Source: Buddleja alternifolia (taxonomy: Eukaryota > Streptophyta > Magnoliopsida > Lamiales > Scrophulariaceae). From it: 64,000 bases of DNA. The translations under genes were made by a program, and so were the position numbers. Positions 10,858-21,192 of this stretch are shown here, piece by piece (within the stretch, counting starts at the first letter, position 1; each line of letters opens with the position of its first letter). Where the stretch lies: positions 41,848,423 through 41,912,422 of the forward strand of contig CM033394.1 in NCBI GenBank assembly GCA_019426215.1, given 5' to 3'. The notes under the pieces are model-generated. The model was not told where the DNA came from. It made no database searches and saw only the letters and a list, made by a program, of their open reading frames with translations.

Positions 10858-12152
10858 TTAGGCAAAATTGTAACTTTGGTACCTCAAGTTGCCTTGTAAG
10901 TTTTTTTGGTGCTATATTTTGGCCTACTGACAATTTGGGTACATTAAGTTGCAAAATTACAATTCCAGTAGAAATTTTGCCAAAAAATTCAAAATTGGCC
11001 AGAAAATGTAATTTGGCAGAAAGTTGACTTGAATTTGGGAATTTTGCTGAAATGGACGGAAATTAACTTTCAATTTGGGGATTTTTCTTAAATTGAGGGT
11101 AACCCACTTACCTGTACCCGATTTTGGAGGGAATGCAGTTGTTTTTTCCCCCCAACCAAATTGCCCCCAATCCCCAATTTTTACCAATTTAACATAATAT
11201 TTAGATAAATGCGAATTTTTTTTCATTGATGAAATAAATAAATTAACTCAGCAAAATAAAAAAAATAAAAAAAGAAAATTCAGAAAAAAAATTAAAAAAA
11301 CCCTGAGAAAATAAATTAAAATTATATAACAAAATCAAATTTCTTTTTGGAAATTTATGATAAATCAAATACTATAAGAAAACATCAAATATATTAAAAT
11401 TAAAATAATTTAAAATTTAATTAGAAATTTTATTTCAAATAATTTTTTGATTTATGTAAAACATATTTTAATGGTGGCAAAAGATTATCATTGAAAGAAA
11501 TTAATAAATTAAAAACTCAAAAAATCGTAAAATCGTAAAACACCAAAAAAAAAAAAGAGACCAAAACTAAAACATTTTTGTAAATTAATCAAAACAATTT
11601 TGATAATAAGAATTAATCAAAAAAAATTAGAAAAATAAAAACAGTGAGTGGAAATAAAATCATTTAAAAAAACAATTTTTTTTTTGTAAAAATCAGTATA
11701 TTAAGTAAAAAAAATCCTAGTTTGGATTTTATGCATATAATATGAAATTTTTATAATTTAAATTATTTAATAAGTTTTAGTATTATCTATAGATATATTG
11801 ATTATACAAATTTTATTTATAATTAATAATTGAAAAAATAACTTAGATAAAAAAATGTTTGAATTAAAATTTTCAAAAATTAAACAAAAAAATTGAAAAT
11901 ATTTGAGTGAAATTCCCAAATAAAAGGTCATTTTCCCTTCATATGAAAAATCCGTAAATTGAAGGTTACTTTTCGTTCACTTCAGTAAAATTCCCAAATT
12001 TTTGTCAATTTTTCCGCCAAATGACATTTTCTCGCCAATTTTGAATTTTCCAACGAAATTTGTACTAAAATTGCCAATATTTGCAACTTAATATACCCAA
12101 CTTGCTAGTTACCAAAATATAGTATCAAAAAATATACAAACCAATTTGGCCA
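10858..12152. mobile_element. Mutator-like element with ~250 bp inverted ends
   Basis: The left arm (about 10,858-11,100) and right arm (about 11,930-12,150) are inverted copies. Shared blocks include GCTATATTTTGG/CCAAAATATAG, TTGCAAAATTAC and AAATTCAAAATTGGC. Between them is an AT-rich core with no ORF. The left boundary is approximate. The right end abuts the integrated virus and seems to lack its outermost bases, so no target duplication can be read. Confidence 0.65.
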
Positions 12153-12791
12153 CTAGCAAGTTGGGTTTTCAAATTGGTTTGTATATTTTTCTGATGATAA
12201 ATTCTGATGATAAATTCTTGGGTTTTCATTTTCAGCATTGGGCTGAATGTAAAAATTTGGGCCTAGTAATCTCTTTGCTGCTGCTATTGCTTCGTAGAAT
12301 TGCTTAAAGGGTACCATATAACCATTTGAAACTTTTTGAATACTTTCTAGTGCTTTTTGATAATCTTCAAAGATTCCAACTGGCTCTCCTCTAATAACGA
12401 GATAAACTGCTGCATCTTTTACTGGAAATTTTTTATTTTCTTTCTCAAAGTAATAGTAGAAGGCATTTAACGCTGCTAATTTGCTGGATGAATTATGAGC
12501 TTCCCATAGAGCATTGAGTAGAATACTCTATTCTTTAGTTATATAAGGGGTATCTCTCGGAGGCTTGAAAGTATGTCTGATTGGGAGTACTATTTTTCCA
12601 AAGGTTTTTAAAGCTGGTCTAGGAAAGACGCTTTGTGTAGCTGGATTGAAAAACCGAGTTTCTATTGTGAATGCTGGTCTATTCTGGCTAATTTGTTGAA
12701 AGTTAGGCCTGAAAGCTGGTCTTCGAACTATTTGGTTGTAAGCTGCAGAGGGAGGTCTTGTTTGTTGGTTGTCTTGGTTGTTGGAAGCCAT
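12153..12791 (-). pseudogene. Viral ORF6: viroplasmin/transactivator-like protein, one in-frame stop
   Basis: The ORF starts at ATG 12789-12791, overlapping the end of the polymerase ORF by 64 bp. The first 87 codons are Pro/Asn/Gln/Arg-rich with no clear fold. A TAG (12528-12530) interrupts the frame, which then stays open to a stop at 12153-12155 (213 codons in all). After the stop the reading contains an A-V-Y-L-V-I-R-G-x-P-V-G-I-F-x-D-Y core followed by PFKQFYEA. This matches the fold shared by caulimovirus P6/viroplasmin and the N-terminal hybrid-binding domain of RNase H1. In caulimoviruses that protein forms inclusion bodies and helps polycistronic translation; a role here is inference. 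The last codons lie in sequence repeated in the adjacent transposon end. Confidence 0.68.
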
Positions 12792-15193
12792 GATCTGTTT
12801 CCCAAAATTAAAGTTAATTGTCTGCTTAATAAATCTGCTATGCTATTGTTTGATCCTTTAATATGTTCAAACTCTACTTTATATCCATTACCTTCTATTG
12901 CATTTCTAAAATTTAACCATCTTTTATTATTTTGTTTTCTAGAATTTTCATTTTTTATAAATCTAACTACTGCTTCACAATCTGTTCTAATGGTAAAAGG
13001 TTTATTTAAATATAGTCTAAAATGGTCTATTGCTTTAACTATTCCTGCTATTTCATAATTCAGGCTAGTCCAATTACTTCCTGTTTTGTTAAAATTACCA
13101 CTGGAATAAGCTGATATTTTTTCTTCACTTTTTGGAGAAAATTTATGAGGTTTACATTTTAATATTGCTTCCCATCCTTCTATAAAGCTATCTACTTCTA
13201 TTATGACATAATCAGTACTTAAGGGTAATTCTAAAAGTTTTAAATCTTTAACAATTTCTTTAATTTTTCTGACTAAGTTAATATCTTCCTGATTAAAATG
13301 TCTTTGACATGATTTTCCTGTTTTCTTATATAATGGTCCGACTAATTTACTAAGTTTAGGAATAAATTTTCTAGAGTAGTTTAATATTCCTAAAAACGCT
13401 TGTATTTGTTTTAAGTTTTCTAGCTTATCTGGGAAATCTAGAATTTTTCGAGCTATATGAGGTTGTAATTTAATTTGTCCGTTTCCTATTTCTAAACCTA
13501 AAAAGCTTATTTTTCTCTTAAAAAGTTCCATTTTCTTTTTAGATACTACTATTCCGTTTTCTTCTATTAAATTAAATACTTGTTTTAAATGATCTTGATG
13601 TTGCTTAAAAGTTTCAGAAACTATTAAAATGTCATCTATATACACTAAACAGAAATCTAAATGTTTAAATATACTATCAATAAATCTTTGAAATATTGCT
13701 GGAGCATTTTTTAAACCAAAAGATAGAACATTCCACTCGAAATATCCTTCACTACAGCTGAAAGCTGTCCATTTTTTGTCTTCTTCTACCATTTTAATTT
13801 GATTATATCCGCTTTTTAAATCAAATTTTGAAAATATCTTTATATTTTGTATAAGATTAATTAGCTAATCTTTATTAGGTATTCTATAAGCATCATCTTC
13901 TGTATTATCATTAAGTCTCTTATAATTATATACTATTCTAGGTTTTCCTCTTTTTATTTCTGCATTATTTCTTACTATAAAGGCTGCTGATCTATGAGGA
14001 CTATCACTTCTTGTTATAACACCGATTTCCAATATTTCTTTTATTTGTGTTTTGAATTCTTTTATATTTTCAGAAGTATATTCTATAGATGCTGTTCTTA
14101 TCACTATATCTGGGTTTAATATGTTTCGTTTAAAAGTATAATTTACTTTGTTTTTAGCTAAATCATCTCCTATAAATCCTAACATTTCTAATTTATGCAA
14201 GATTCTTTCATTTTCTAGGTTTAAAACTTCCAATCCCTTTCCTATATCTCTAATTTCTTCATCTAATAGGATATCTATAGTTTTAGGTTCTATATTATTT
14301 TGTTCTAATTCTTTGAAAAAATCGAGTTCATTATTACTATGTCCACCACGCTTCGCAGTCAACTCTGATTGTTTAATGTATCTATTAGTTGGAAAAGTAT
14401 AATTATGTTTGCTAATAGTAATATAATTTTTCCCTATTAATATACTGCCATTTAATGCACAAATGAAGTTTAACTCTAAAAGGAATTCGTGGCTATTTAT
14501 GTTATCTAGTGCTATAAGTACTTGTCCTAATGTATATTTGCTACTATAATTTCCTGAAAAATCTTTAAATTGTATTCCTATGTTAATTAACTCTTTTGTT
14601 ATTCTCATTAATCTATTTTCTGCAATTCTACTAGTAACAGTGTAACTTAATTGTGTTACAAATTCTTTTGGCACAAGACTAGCGCTGAGCATGCTTTTTG
14701 CACTTCCTGTATCTAAAATGGCTTTAGTTTCAATATATTTTTCTTGATTACACCATATTCGACAATCTAAAAGTATTAGACTACTAGTATAGGGTACTTG
14801 TAGTTGGGGTTCATACGCTGTATTTTGTAAATGAGTTTCTTCTAATTGTTGGTTAATTTCATCAAGTTCTTCTATAATTACACCTTTTCCTTTATGTTGA
14901 TTACTACTTATGTTTTCATTATTTTTTAATTTTAATTCTATTAATTGTAATCTTAAATCTAAATTCTCTATTTTATGATTTAGAACTTCTATAGATTCTA
15001 GTTTTTTACTAGGTTTAGGCGATACATCTGTTTCTATATTATATGCGTCTTTAGCACAAATAAAAAAAATTTCGTCAAAACATATATTGCATTGATATCT
15101 TAAATGTATATTAGGATATAATCTACAAATGCTACAGACTACACTCATAGTTCCTTTTCCATTTATATATTTATGTTCACATGAATTATTCAT
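12728..15193 (-). pseudogene. Viral ORF5: aspartic protease-reverse transcriptase-RNase H, one in-frame stop
   Basis: The frame spans 822 codons from ATG 15191-15193, four bases after the coat ORF stop. Residues 5-46 hold a cysteine-rich motif (C-x2-C-x11-C-x2-C). The aspartic protease site ILDTGSAKS is near residue 160. The RT shows a FSKFDLKSGY-type motif A, a GLKNAP block and YIDDIL. RNase H acidic positions follow in IEVDSF, LNYEIA and IRTDCEA. A single TAG (13865-13867) breaks the frame just before RT motif A; the reading frame on both sides is the same. In caulimovirids this polyprotein copies the RNA pregenome into DNA. As read, the copy would give a protease fragment without RT activity. 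Confidence 0.92.
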
Positions 15194-15197
15194 ATAG

Positions 15198-16274
15198 CTA
15201 GGTATATTCTATTATATTTGGAATTTTTGGTCCTTCTTCACTTATTATACTAAATATACTTTCATTATCACTTTCATTACCGTCTATACTTACTACATCT
15301 TCATCTAATTGTTCTGCTATGGTTGCCCTTTCCATATTAAACTGTCTTTTCGGACATCTGTTAGCTAAATGTTTAGGATCTCCACAAATATAACATGTGC
15401 ATTTTCTTGTTGATGGCTTTTTAACATAATTAGGGAGCTTTCTTCCTTGCCTATATTGTCTAAAATTAGATTTTGGTTTATTTGATTTCCTTAATATTTT
15501 GCGTTTTGGCTTAAAGTAATTCTTCTGTCCATATTGTTGTGGGGTGTATATAGCTTTTCTACAAAACTCATAAGATTGCTTTCTAATTTGTTCTCTAATA
15601 AATTCTTCTTTACACCATTCCTGAAGTTTAAAGAAAGTATATTGTACTCTAGGTCCTATACCTAATCCTGTAAGATTACCATTGGTTTTTATCCATTCTT
15701 CATGTATTCTTTTTCCTAAATCTTGTGGTAATTTCGTAAAATATCTATTACATAATTTTTCATCAAATGCTTTATTAGCTTCTCCTATTAACCTTGTAAA
15801 ATCCTGACTAGAGGGTATAATATATTTCATATCAGTTATAGTAAGTTGTTCTAGATTTCTAAGTGCCGTATCTTGTATGAATGTATTTTCTCTTTCTGGA
15901 TCTATTCCTATTATTAACGTTCTAATAAAACTAGTAAAATTACAAGGATTATTTCCTAAGGACTTTATTTCATTAATTCTATTAGGATCTTTCTTCTTCT
16001 TACTTTTCCAGATAGATAATGCTGTAGGTCCTAAGCATGTTTCTAAAAAATTAAACATATCCATATCTGCTTTTTTATTTATTTCCCAATGTCTTACTAC
16101 ACATTGTTTCCAAATATTTATTTCTTCTGGCCACATTTGTGGACTTCCTAATTCAATTACTAACATAGTTCCACTCATGATTTTTCCTATGGGTTGTCTT
16201 GATCCTATATATTTATTTAGCTGGGTTGATCCATATTCATATGTTGGATTTTTCCATTCTGGTCTACCACTCAT
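15198..16274 (-). CDS. Viral ORF4: coat protein with CCHC zinc knuckle
   Basis: An unbroken 358-codon ORF. Near residue 300 it carries CYICGDPKHLANRC, an exact C-x2-C-x4-H-x4-C knuckle, preceded by a Lys/Arg-rich stretch (KPKRKILRKSNKPK) and followed by an acidic tail (SIDGNESDNES). That basic, knuckle, acidic order is typical of caulimovirid coat proteins, which package viral nucleic acid. ATG 16272-16274 is the first in frame. The frame itself is open upstream past the movement-protein stop, so the protein could begin earlier or arise by reinitiation. Base composition is as AT-rich as the rest of the provirus. No lesion is seen. Confidence 0.88.
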   Translation of the reverse strand: MSGRPEWKNPTYEYGSTQLNKYIGSRQPIGKIMSGTMLVIELGSPQMWPEEINIWKQCVVRHWEINKKADMDMFNFLETCLGPTALSIWKSKKKKDPNRINEIKSLGNNPCNFTSFIRTLIIGIDPERENTFIQDTALRNLEQLTITDMKYIIPSSQDFTRLIGEANKAFDEKLCNRYFTKLPQDLGKRIHEEWIKTNGNLTGLGIGPRVQYTFFKLQEWCKEEFIREQIRKQSYEFCRKAIYTPQQYGQKNYFKPKRKILRKSNKPKSNFRQYRQGRKLPNYVKKPSTRKCTCYICGDPKHLANRCPKRQFNMERATIAEQLDEDVVSIDGNESDNESIFSIISEEGPKIPNIIEYT

Positions 16275-16312
16275 TTCTACATTTCTAGTTGGAACTTCAC
16301 TATAATCTGGTT

Positions 16313-17710
16313 CTACTCTAGTTCTTTTCCTATATTACTACTAGTACTTGCTTGGCTATCTGCCATAAAAGCTACTTCATTGCTACCTTTTTCTTTAAAG
16401 AAATTTTTAAATTCTATTTTTCCTGAAACTGTATCATCTACTAAATCAATATTATAATATTGTTTAAATTCTTTTTCAGCTGATTCTAAATTGATATCTA
16501 AATTCATTGCTTCAAGATACATTTCGTCTACTAATTCTTTTAAATTATTTATCTCGAAATTTTTTCTTAATATTTCTTCCATATTTTTTGGTCTATAATC
16601 ATTTTTAAGCTGACTTTCTAATTGTCTAATTTCTTCATCTATTTCTTCTATATTTTCTTCCTCTTCATCTTCTTCGCTTTCTATATCAGATAATATTTCC
16701 CAATTTGAAAATCTACTAGTTATTCTAACTTCTTCTTCTTCTATAATATTCATGTAGCTTGTTTCAATTTCGTTATCAGTTTCTTCTTCTAAATCTTCTA
16801 AATTTTCTTTGGGATCTTGCTTTTGATAATTAAGAAATCTAATAGAAGTCTGACCTCTACTATTGGTATACATTACACTCTCCCCTTGAATCTTAACAGT
16901 CTCATTTTCTTCTAAATGCTTAGTTAATTCCCATTCTTCTCCATTTAAATCGTTATTATCTATATTTAAAGGTTTAATCATTTTTACTCCTACTGAGGCT
17001 AATCCATCTATTATCCCATCTATATTAATTTTATATTGAGAAAAATTATTATTGGTTACTTTTCCTAAAAATGCTATAGAAACTACTAAGTTGTTACCAT
17101 CATATGTTTCATATCCTCTAGTTTGTAATCCTATAGTAATTTTATTAATATCTTTAATACTTTTCATCATGTTTGGAGCTACATAAAATATTCCTACATT
17201 ATTAGTCATATCTATTTCCATACTAGCAAATACTGCTCTCCTAGCATCAGACCAACTTTTATCTAATAATAAAACTAAAACCTTTCCACCTGTTCCCTTT
17301 CTAGTTAATCCCTTTATTCCTATAATAATTAATCCTAAATGTATATACTTTTGCTTTAATTGTTTTAATTGCTTTATACATTCCGGGCTAACTAAGCTTA
17401 TATTTTCAGCATTTGTAGTAACTTTTACTTCTTTTTCTCTAAATTTCTTAATTAAATGTGTGTTAAAATCCATTTTTCCTACTTTGTATAATGTTTTAGG
17501 TTTTAACTTATCTATTCCCTTGTTATTATATAAATTAAGATTTTCTTCTACGTCTATTATTTCTTCTAATTCTACTTCTCTAGCTGAGCTTTGACTTCCT
17601 GATCCTCTAAACATTCGTTTAGTGAAAGTATTACTTATTTTTCCTTTCTCTTTTTCTTTATTACTTGATTCACTTATAGTTCTACTAGTACCACTAAATG
17701 ATCTCAACAT
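16313..17710 (-). CDS. Viral ORF3: movement protein (30K superfamily)
   Basis: An unbroken 465-codon ORF. Residues ~55-240 show the beta-rich core of 30K-type movement proteins, including LLLDKSWSDARRAVFASM and, later, LQTRGYETYDGNNLVVSIAF. Such proteins line plasmodesmata and move virions or genomes between cells. The C-terminal half is strongly acidic and probably coiled (runs such as ESEEDEEEENIEEIDEE); this long acidic extension is more than the core fold needs and may be a separate domain. It begins three bases after the ORF2 stop and ends 38 bases before the coat ATG. Confidence 0.85.
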   Translation of the reverse strand: MLRSFSGTSRTISESSNKEKEKGKISNTFTKRMFRGSGSQSSAREVELEEIIDVEENLNLYNNKGIDKLKPKTLYKVGKMDFNTHLIKKFREKEVKVTTNAENISLVSPECIKQLKQLKQKYIHLGLIIIGIKGLTRKGTGGKVLVLLLDKSWSDARRAVFASMEIDMTNNVGIFYVAPNMMKSIKDINKITIGLQTRGYETYDGNNLVVSIAFLGKVTNNNFSQYKINIDGIIDGLASVGVKMIKPLNIDNNDLNGEEWELTKHLEENETVKIQGESVMYTNSRGQTSIRFLNYQKQDPKENLEDLEEETDNEIETSYMNIIEEEEVRITSRFSNWEILSDIESEEDEEEENIEEIDEEIRQLESQLKNDYRPKNMEEILRKNFEINNLKELVDEMYLEAMNLDINLESAEKEFKQYYNIDLVDDTVSGKIEFKNFFKEKGSNEVAFMADSQASTSSNIGKELE

Positions 17711-17713
17711 TTT

Positions 17714-18052
17714 TTACCAATATATATATTTTTTAGGTTCTTTTTTAGGTTTTTCAGATTCTTCTAGTGCTAAATTTGTTAATCTTTCTTCTATACTATC
17801 TTGTAAATCTCCTTTAATCACTTGAGATACGGTGTCTATTTTAGTGCTTAATTTTTCTAACTTATTTTCTAATTTATCTAGCCTTTCGAATATTTGTAGA
17901 ATTAAAGCGAATTGAATATTCCAAAGTTTAGGATATAATTTATCTGAATTACTAGTTCCTTGATAGGTAGTAAATCCTTCTTCCGTATATAAATATTTAT
18001 TTGCTAGTTCAATGGCTCTTTTATATTCTAATCTATTTTCTATACTATCCAT
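17714..18052 (-). CDS. Viral ORF2: small coiled-coil protein (virion-associated-like)
   Basis: An unbroken 112-codon ORF. The central part (LQIFERLDKLENKLEKLSTK) is a clear heptad coiled coil, and the C-terminus is basic (KPKKEPKKYIYW). Size, position before the movement/coat block and the basic tail resemble the small second ORF of badnaviruses and tungroviruses, some of which bind nucleic acid or associate with virions. Assignment to that role is inference. Its ATG (18050-18052) overlaps the last codons of ORF1 by 13 bp, a typical caulimovirid arrangement. Confidence 0.7.
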   Translation of the reverse strand: MDSIENRLEYKRAIELANKYLYTEEGFTTYQGTSNSDKLYPKLWNIQFALILQIFERLDKLENKLEKLSTKIDTVSQVIKGDLQDSIEERLTNLALEESEKPKKEPKKYIYW

Positions 18053-18815
18053 CCGCTAACTATTCGTTCTATATTTGTTAGAGTTTTACTTGTTTCTAAG
18101 TTTTGAGCTTCAACTTTATTTATTTTTTCTATTACTTGGCTTAGAGTTTTCTTAGTTTCAATTTCTAATTGTTTTAGCTTAGTACTTTCTAAGCTATATT
18201 TTAATTCTATTATTTCGTCTTTAATTAGTGGGGAAAAACTTATTATATTTCTTAACTATTTTTAGAGTTTCCTCAGATGTTTGTTTAATATAATCTAAAT
18301 TATTATTTTCACCCTTCTTTATTATTTCTCTATTTATTAAAACAATTTCTTTTAATGATTCTAAAGTTTTACAGAGTTTAGCGTTATTTATTTCTAAGTT
18401 TGATGCTAACGATATAAATAAATCTGTTAAACTATTTAAGTGTTTATTTTCTGAATGTAAATTATGCTTAAAACTTGAATCAAATCTACAAATAAATTTA
18501 TGTTTATCTAACGAGATTACGGTTCTATCGGCTAAGCTATATTCTAAATCTAGATATTCTAATCTTTTATAATTAGAAGAAGCTATTTTAATAAAAGGCT
18601 GCTATTAATATATTCAAGACTAAAAGGTACTTAATATAGTTTTCGTGATCTCTTAATCTAGGAGGTATGTTAAGATAATTATTAACCCAATGTTCTCTCC
18701 TAATTATTAATTGATTTCGTAATTCTAATATTAATTTTGTATTAGTATAATCTAAGTTCTCTAAAGTATTAAGACAATTAATAAAAGCACTTAAAATATG
18801 AGCGGGAATTGGCAT
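18040..18815 (-). pseudogene. Viral ORF1: small protein of unknown function, two frameshifts
   Basis: The first 75 codons (18588-18815) start MPIPAHILSAFINCL and run into a TAA. Coding then continues in a second frame from about 18,600 down to a TAA at 18221-18223, with LEYLDLEYSL near its start. It continues in a third frame from about 18,240 to a TAG at 18040-18042, Lys/Glu-rich and coiled-coil-like (LESTKLKQLEIETKKTL). Two single-base indels, one near 18,590-18,605 and one near 18,232-18,240 (a T/C homopolymer), explain this. The whole gene would be about 258 codons, longer than most badnavirus ORF1 proteins. I do not recognise a domain. Confidence 0.65.
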
Positions 18816-20139
18816 GTATGTAAATTATGAAGGCAATAAAAAGTTTTTATGCAGATTTATAAAAGCGGGTTGGGATTTCCTTTTCTTTAAATATGTATAA
18901 TTACTCTCATGGATTTTTTGATGTTTTTGTTGTTTTGCGGGGCCAAAATAAACCATTTTCAAAGTTCGGGGATTAAAGGTAAATAAATTGAAAGTATAGG
19001 GACTATACGAAAGATTTTAAATTGTATAGGGGGTCTTGAGCAATTTCTTGATAGAACAAGGTGAAAGCTTGCAATTTTCCATCTTTTAACTTTAGTAAGG
19101 GTAAATTGGTCCTTTCAAACAAATGGGTCCCATAGGGGTCTAAATTTGTAATGCTTTTTTGAAAAGGTCTAAATTTGTTCAAACATATGCAATTGGGGGT
19201 TAATTTTATTAACTTCCCTTTCTACTTTTGACAAAAGTGAAGGTGCCAACAATGCTGGCTCCTTCACTTTCATTTTTTTTCTTTTCTATATTGTCTATTT
19301 TTAATATATTATATAATTATTAAATTAAATTTTTGTAGTTATATAATGTTTTCAAGTTGTTATACTCTTTAGATTTAGATTTTGTTCTTAAATTTTTGCA
19401 TAAAAATTGAATATCTTTGAACTTCGGGCCAAACTCGATTAAATCATTAAATTTCTTTTTCAAGCTGAACTTTATGAAATTTTCAATCTCGAACTCAATT
19501 AAATAATTAAAGTAATTTTTATTTAAGCTTGAGCTTAAAAAAAATTAAGGCCGTCAAGATCGGACTCAAGTTCAAAAAAATATAATCGAACTCGAACTCT
19601 TTATACCCATAATATTGTGAATAATCGGTCTATAAATAGAGTGTGTCATTAGGACTACAAAAACGAGTTGAATCGAATTGAGCCGAACAATTCTTGTTCA
19701 AGTTTGTTTGAACTGTTATCAAGCTTTAAAATTTATGTTTGAGTTTGGTTTGATTGTTAATCGAGCCGAGCGCAAATGAACTTTAATCGAGTTGAAATGA
19801 ACTTTTAGGTATCAATCTCGAGTCGAATATTGAGTAACTTGGTTCATCTTTCAGCCCTATGTGTCGTCGACATTATTAATCTCATTTCATTTTAAGGGTA
19901 TGGTCATTTAAACTGAGGTATATGCATGCTATTGCCCTTAAATCAAATCTATTTGTACTACATAATTATATTTCAATTGTCAATTCAACGTTGTACTCAT
20001 TATTGCTAAATTATATTTTTCCTATTATTGTTTAATGAGATAATATTAGTTAATTTTTTTTATTGTAAAACATATGGAATTTACATGTATATTTCAGTAT
20101 TAAAAAAATAAAAATAAAAAATTCACAATAACATTGTTA
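18816..20139. other. No gene seen; AT-rich repeat-like sequence
   Basis: Beyond the viral ORF1 start there are stretches typical of transposon ends (TATAGGGACTATACG, GGGGGTTAATTTTATT), and around 19,550-19,860 a region with many GAGTTGAA/TCGAGCCGAG words and a TTCAGCCCTA end, as in hAT-type non-autonomous elements. I cannot define boundaries. Confidence 0.4.
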
Positions 20140-20148
20140 AAAAAACTA

Positions 20149-20541
20149 ACCTTAAGCCACTTTTAATCCCTTAACTTTACGTTTAGAATCACTTTAATCC
20201 CTCAACTTCTAATTGCGTCAATTGAGTACCTCAACTTAACAATTTGTTTCAATATGGTCCCTCCGGCCAATTTTCGATCAATTTTGGATGAAAAGTTGGT
20301 CATGTGTCATGCACATGTCATATTTTAAGAGTAAAATTGTCAGTTCAACTTTGGGATTACCTTTAAGTTGGTCATGTGCGTGTTATATGACCAACTTTCC
20401 AGCCAAAATTGATTGAAAATTGAGACGAGGGACCGTATAGAAACAAATTGTTGAGTTGAGGGACTTAATCGATTCAATTAGAAGTTTAGGGATTAAAGTG
20501 ATTCTTAGCGAAAAGTTGAGGGACTAATAGTGACATTACCC
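20149..20541. mobile_element. Long-TIR MITE (Mutator-like)
   Basis: The two halves are inverted copies over about 170 bp each. The left half carries AATCACTTTAATCCCTCAAC and the right half its inverse, with AACAATTTGTTTC and GTTGGTCATGTG blocks also mirrored. Imperfect 9 bp direct repeats AAAAAACTA (20140-20148) and AAAGAACTA (20542-20550) flank it. It lies just beyond the 3' end of the DUF26 fragment. Confidence 0.72.
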
Positions 20542-20604
20542 AAAGAACTACGAAGGTAGAATGATGAAAAGATATTTGACTGACTTTTCTGAATTGTGGT
20601 TTAC

Positions 20605-21192
20605 TTGGTGGCGAAGATCCAGATGCCGGAGTCAGAGGCGGTGGCCCCAACCCAGGCCCAGACCCAACGGGAGTTGCCTGTGCTTCTCGAATCCTAGTCA
20701 AATTATAAAAGCGATAAGTCTCAAAGCGAAGGGTGCAGCTGGGCTTAAGTATCCTCACAGCTATCGAACCACCACAACATCCCGGAATAAGTTGTGCAGC
20801 ACTGGTTAAACAACGACTGCAGTCGTCTGGCGAGATATTCGGTGAACACTGTAACAACCCGTAAATTGTTTGAAAATCAAGGCCCGTCTGATTTCCCGCC
20901 GCCACCTTCATCAAAGACCTGTTGTAAGCCGCCTGGACCCTAAGTTGGTCAAGCAGTGAATTCAGGTCCTCATTAAACTGCTGAGGGCTCGTCGCATTAT
21001 CAACATTGCACCAAAAAAGAGGCGGCCAATCAGCTAACTCACCAAAAATATTCGAGTTGCTTGAGTATCTTAACGTGCAGAATTCAGCCCACAGGATTGC
21101 CTGTCTTTGATTTGGGCAATAAATTAGGAGCTCAACTGTAGCGTCCTGGATGCAACTACGACATGTATCGGGCTGACCGTCGCCTCTGCATG
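20605..21192 (-). pseudogene. Truncated DUF26 (CRK-type) ectodomain exon
   Basis: About 195 codons are open on the minus strand and homologous to the intact exon at 34,724-35,555. They include the second DUF26 motif CSPNISPDDCSRC (C-x8-C-x2-C) and the Pro-rich linker TPASGSSPP. A putative donor GTAAAC follows at 20604. The first DUF26 repeat is incomplete: homology to the paralog stops at about 21,192, inside that repeat. The signal peptide and start are absent. Immediately upstream is the 3' end of E2 in a different frame, so the two are physically joined but not in one reading frame. Confidence 0.8.

Larger units (their letters stand above)
12153..18815 (-). mobile_element. Endogenous pararetrovirus (Caulimoviridae), nearly complete
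   Basis: Six ORFs on the minus strand run in viral order: two small ORFs, movement protein, coat protein, protease-RT-RNase H, and a viroplasmin-like ORF. Neighbouring ORFs are separated by only 3-38 bp or overlap. There is no integrase and no LTR, which fits a caulimovirid integrated by host repair rather than an LTR retrotransposon. I did not find a tRNA-Met primer site or a long leader; just upstream of ORF1 there is only a TATAAAT (about 18,855-18,861 on the minus strand). The copy is therefore missing at least part of its intergenic region. Three ORFs are unbroken; the other three carry two in-frame stops and two frameshifts in total. It lies in the span between E2 and K1. Confidence 0.9.

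Noticed and set aside
12633..13058. 141-codon frame on the + strand
   Set aside because: Antisense shadow of the viral RNase H and last ORF.
15877..16305. 142-codon frame on the + strand
   Set aside because: Antisense shadow of the viral coat protein.
12153..18815. LTR retrotransposon as an explanation for the RT-bearing region
   Set aside because: No LTRs, no integrase, and movement- and coat-type ORFs are present; a caulimovirid fits better.
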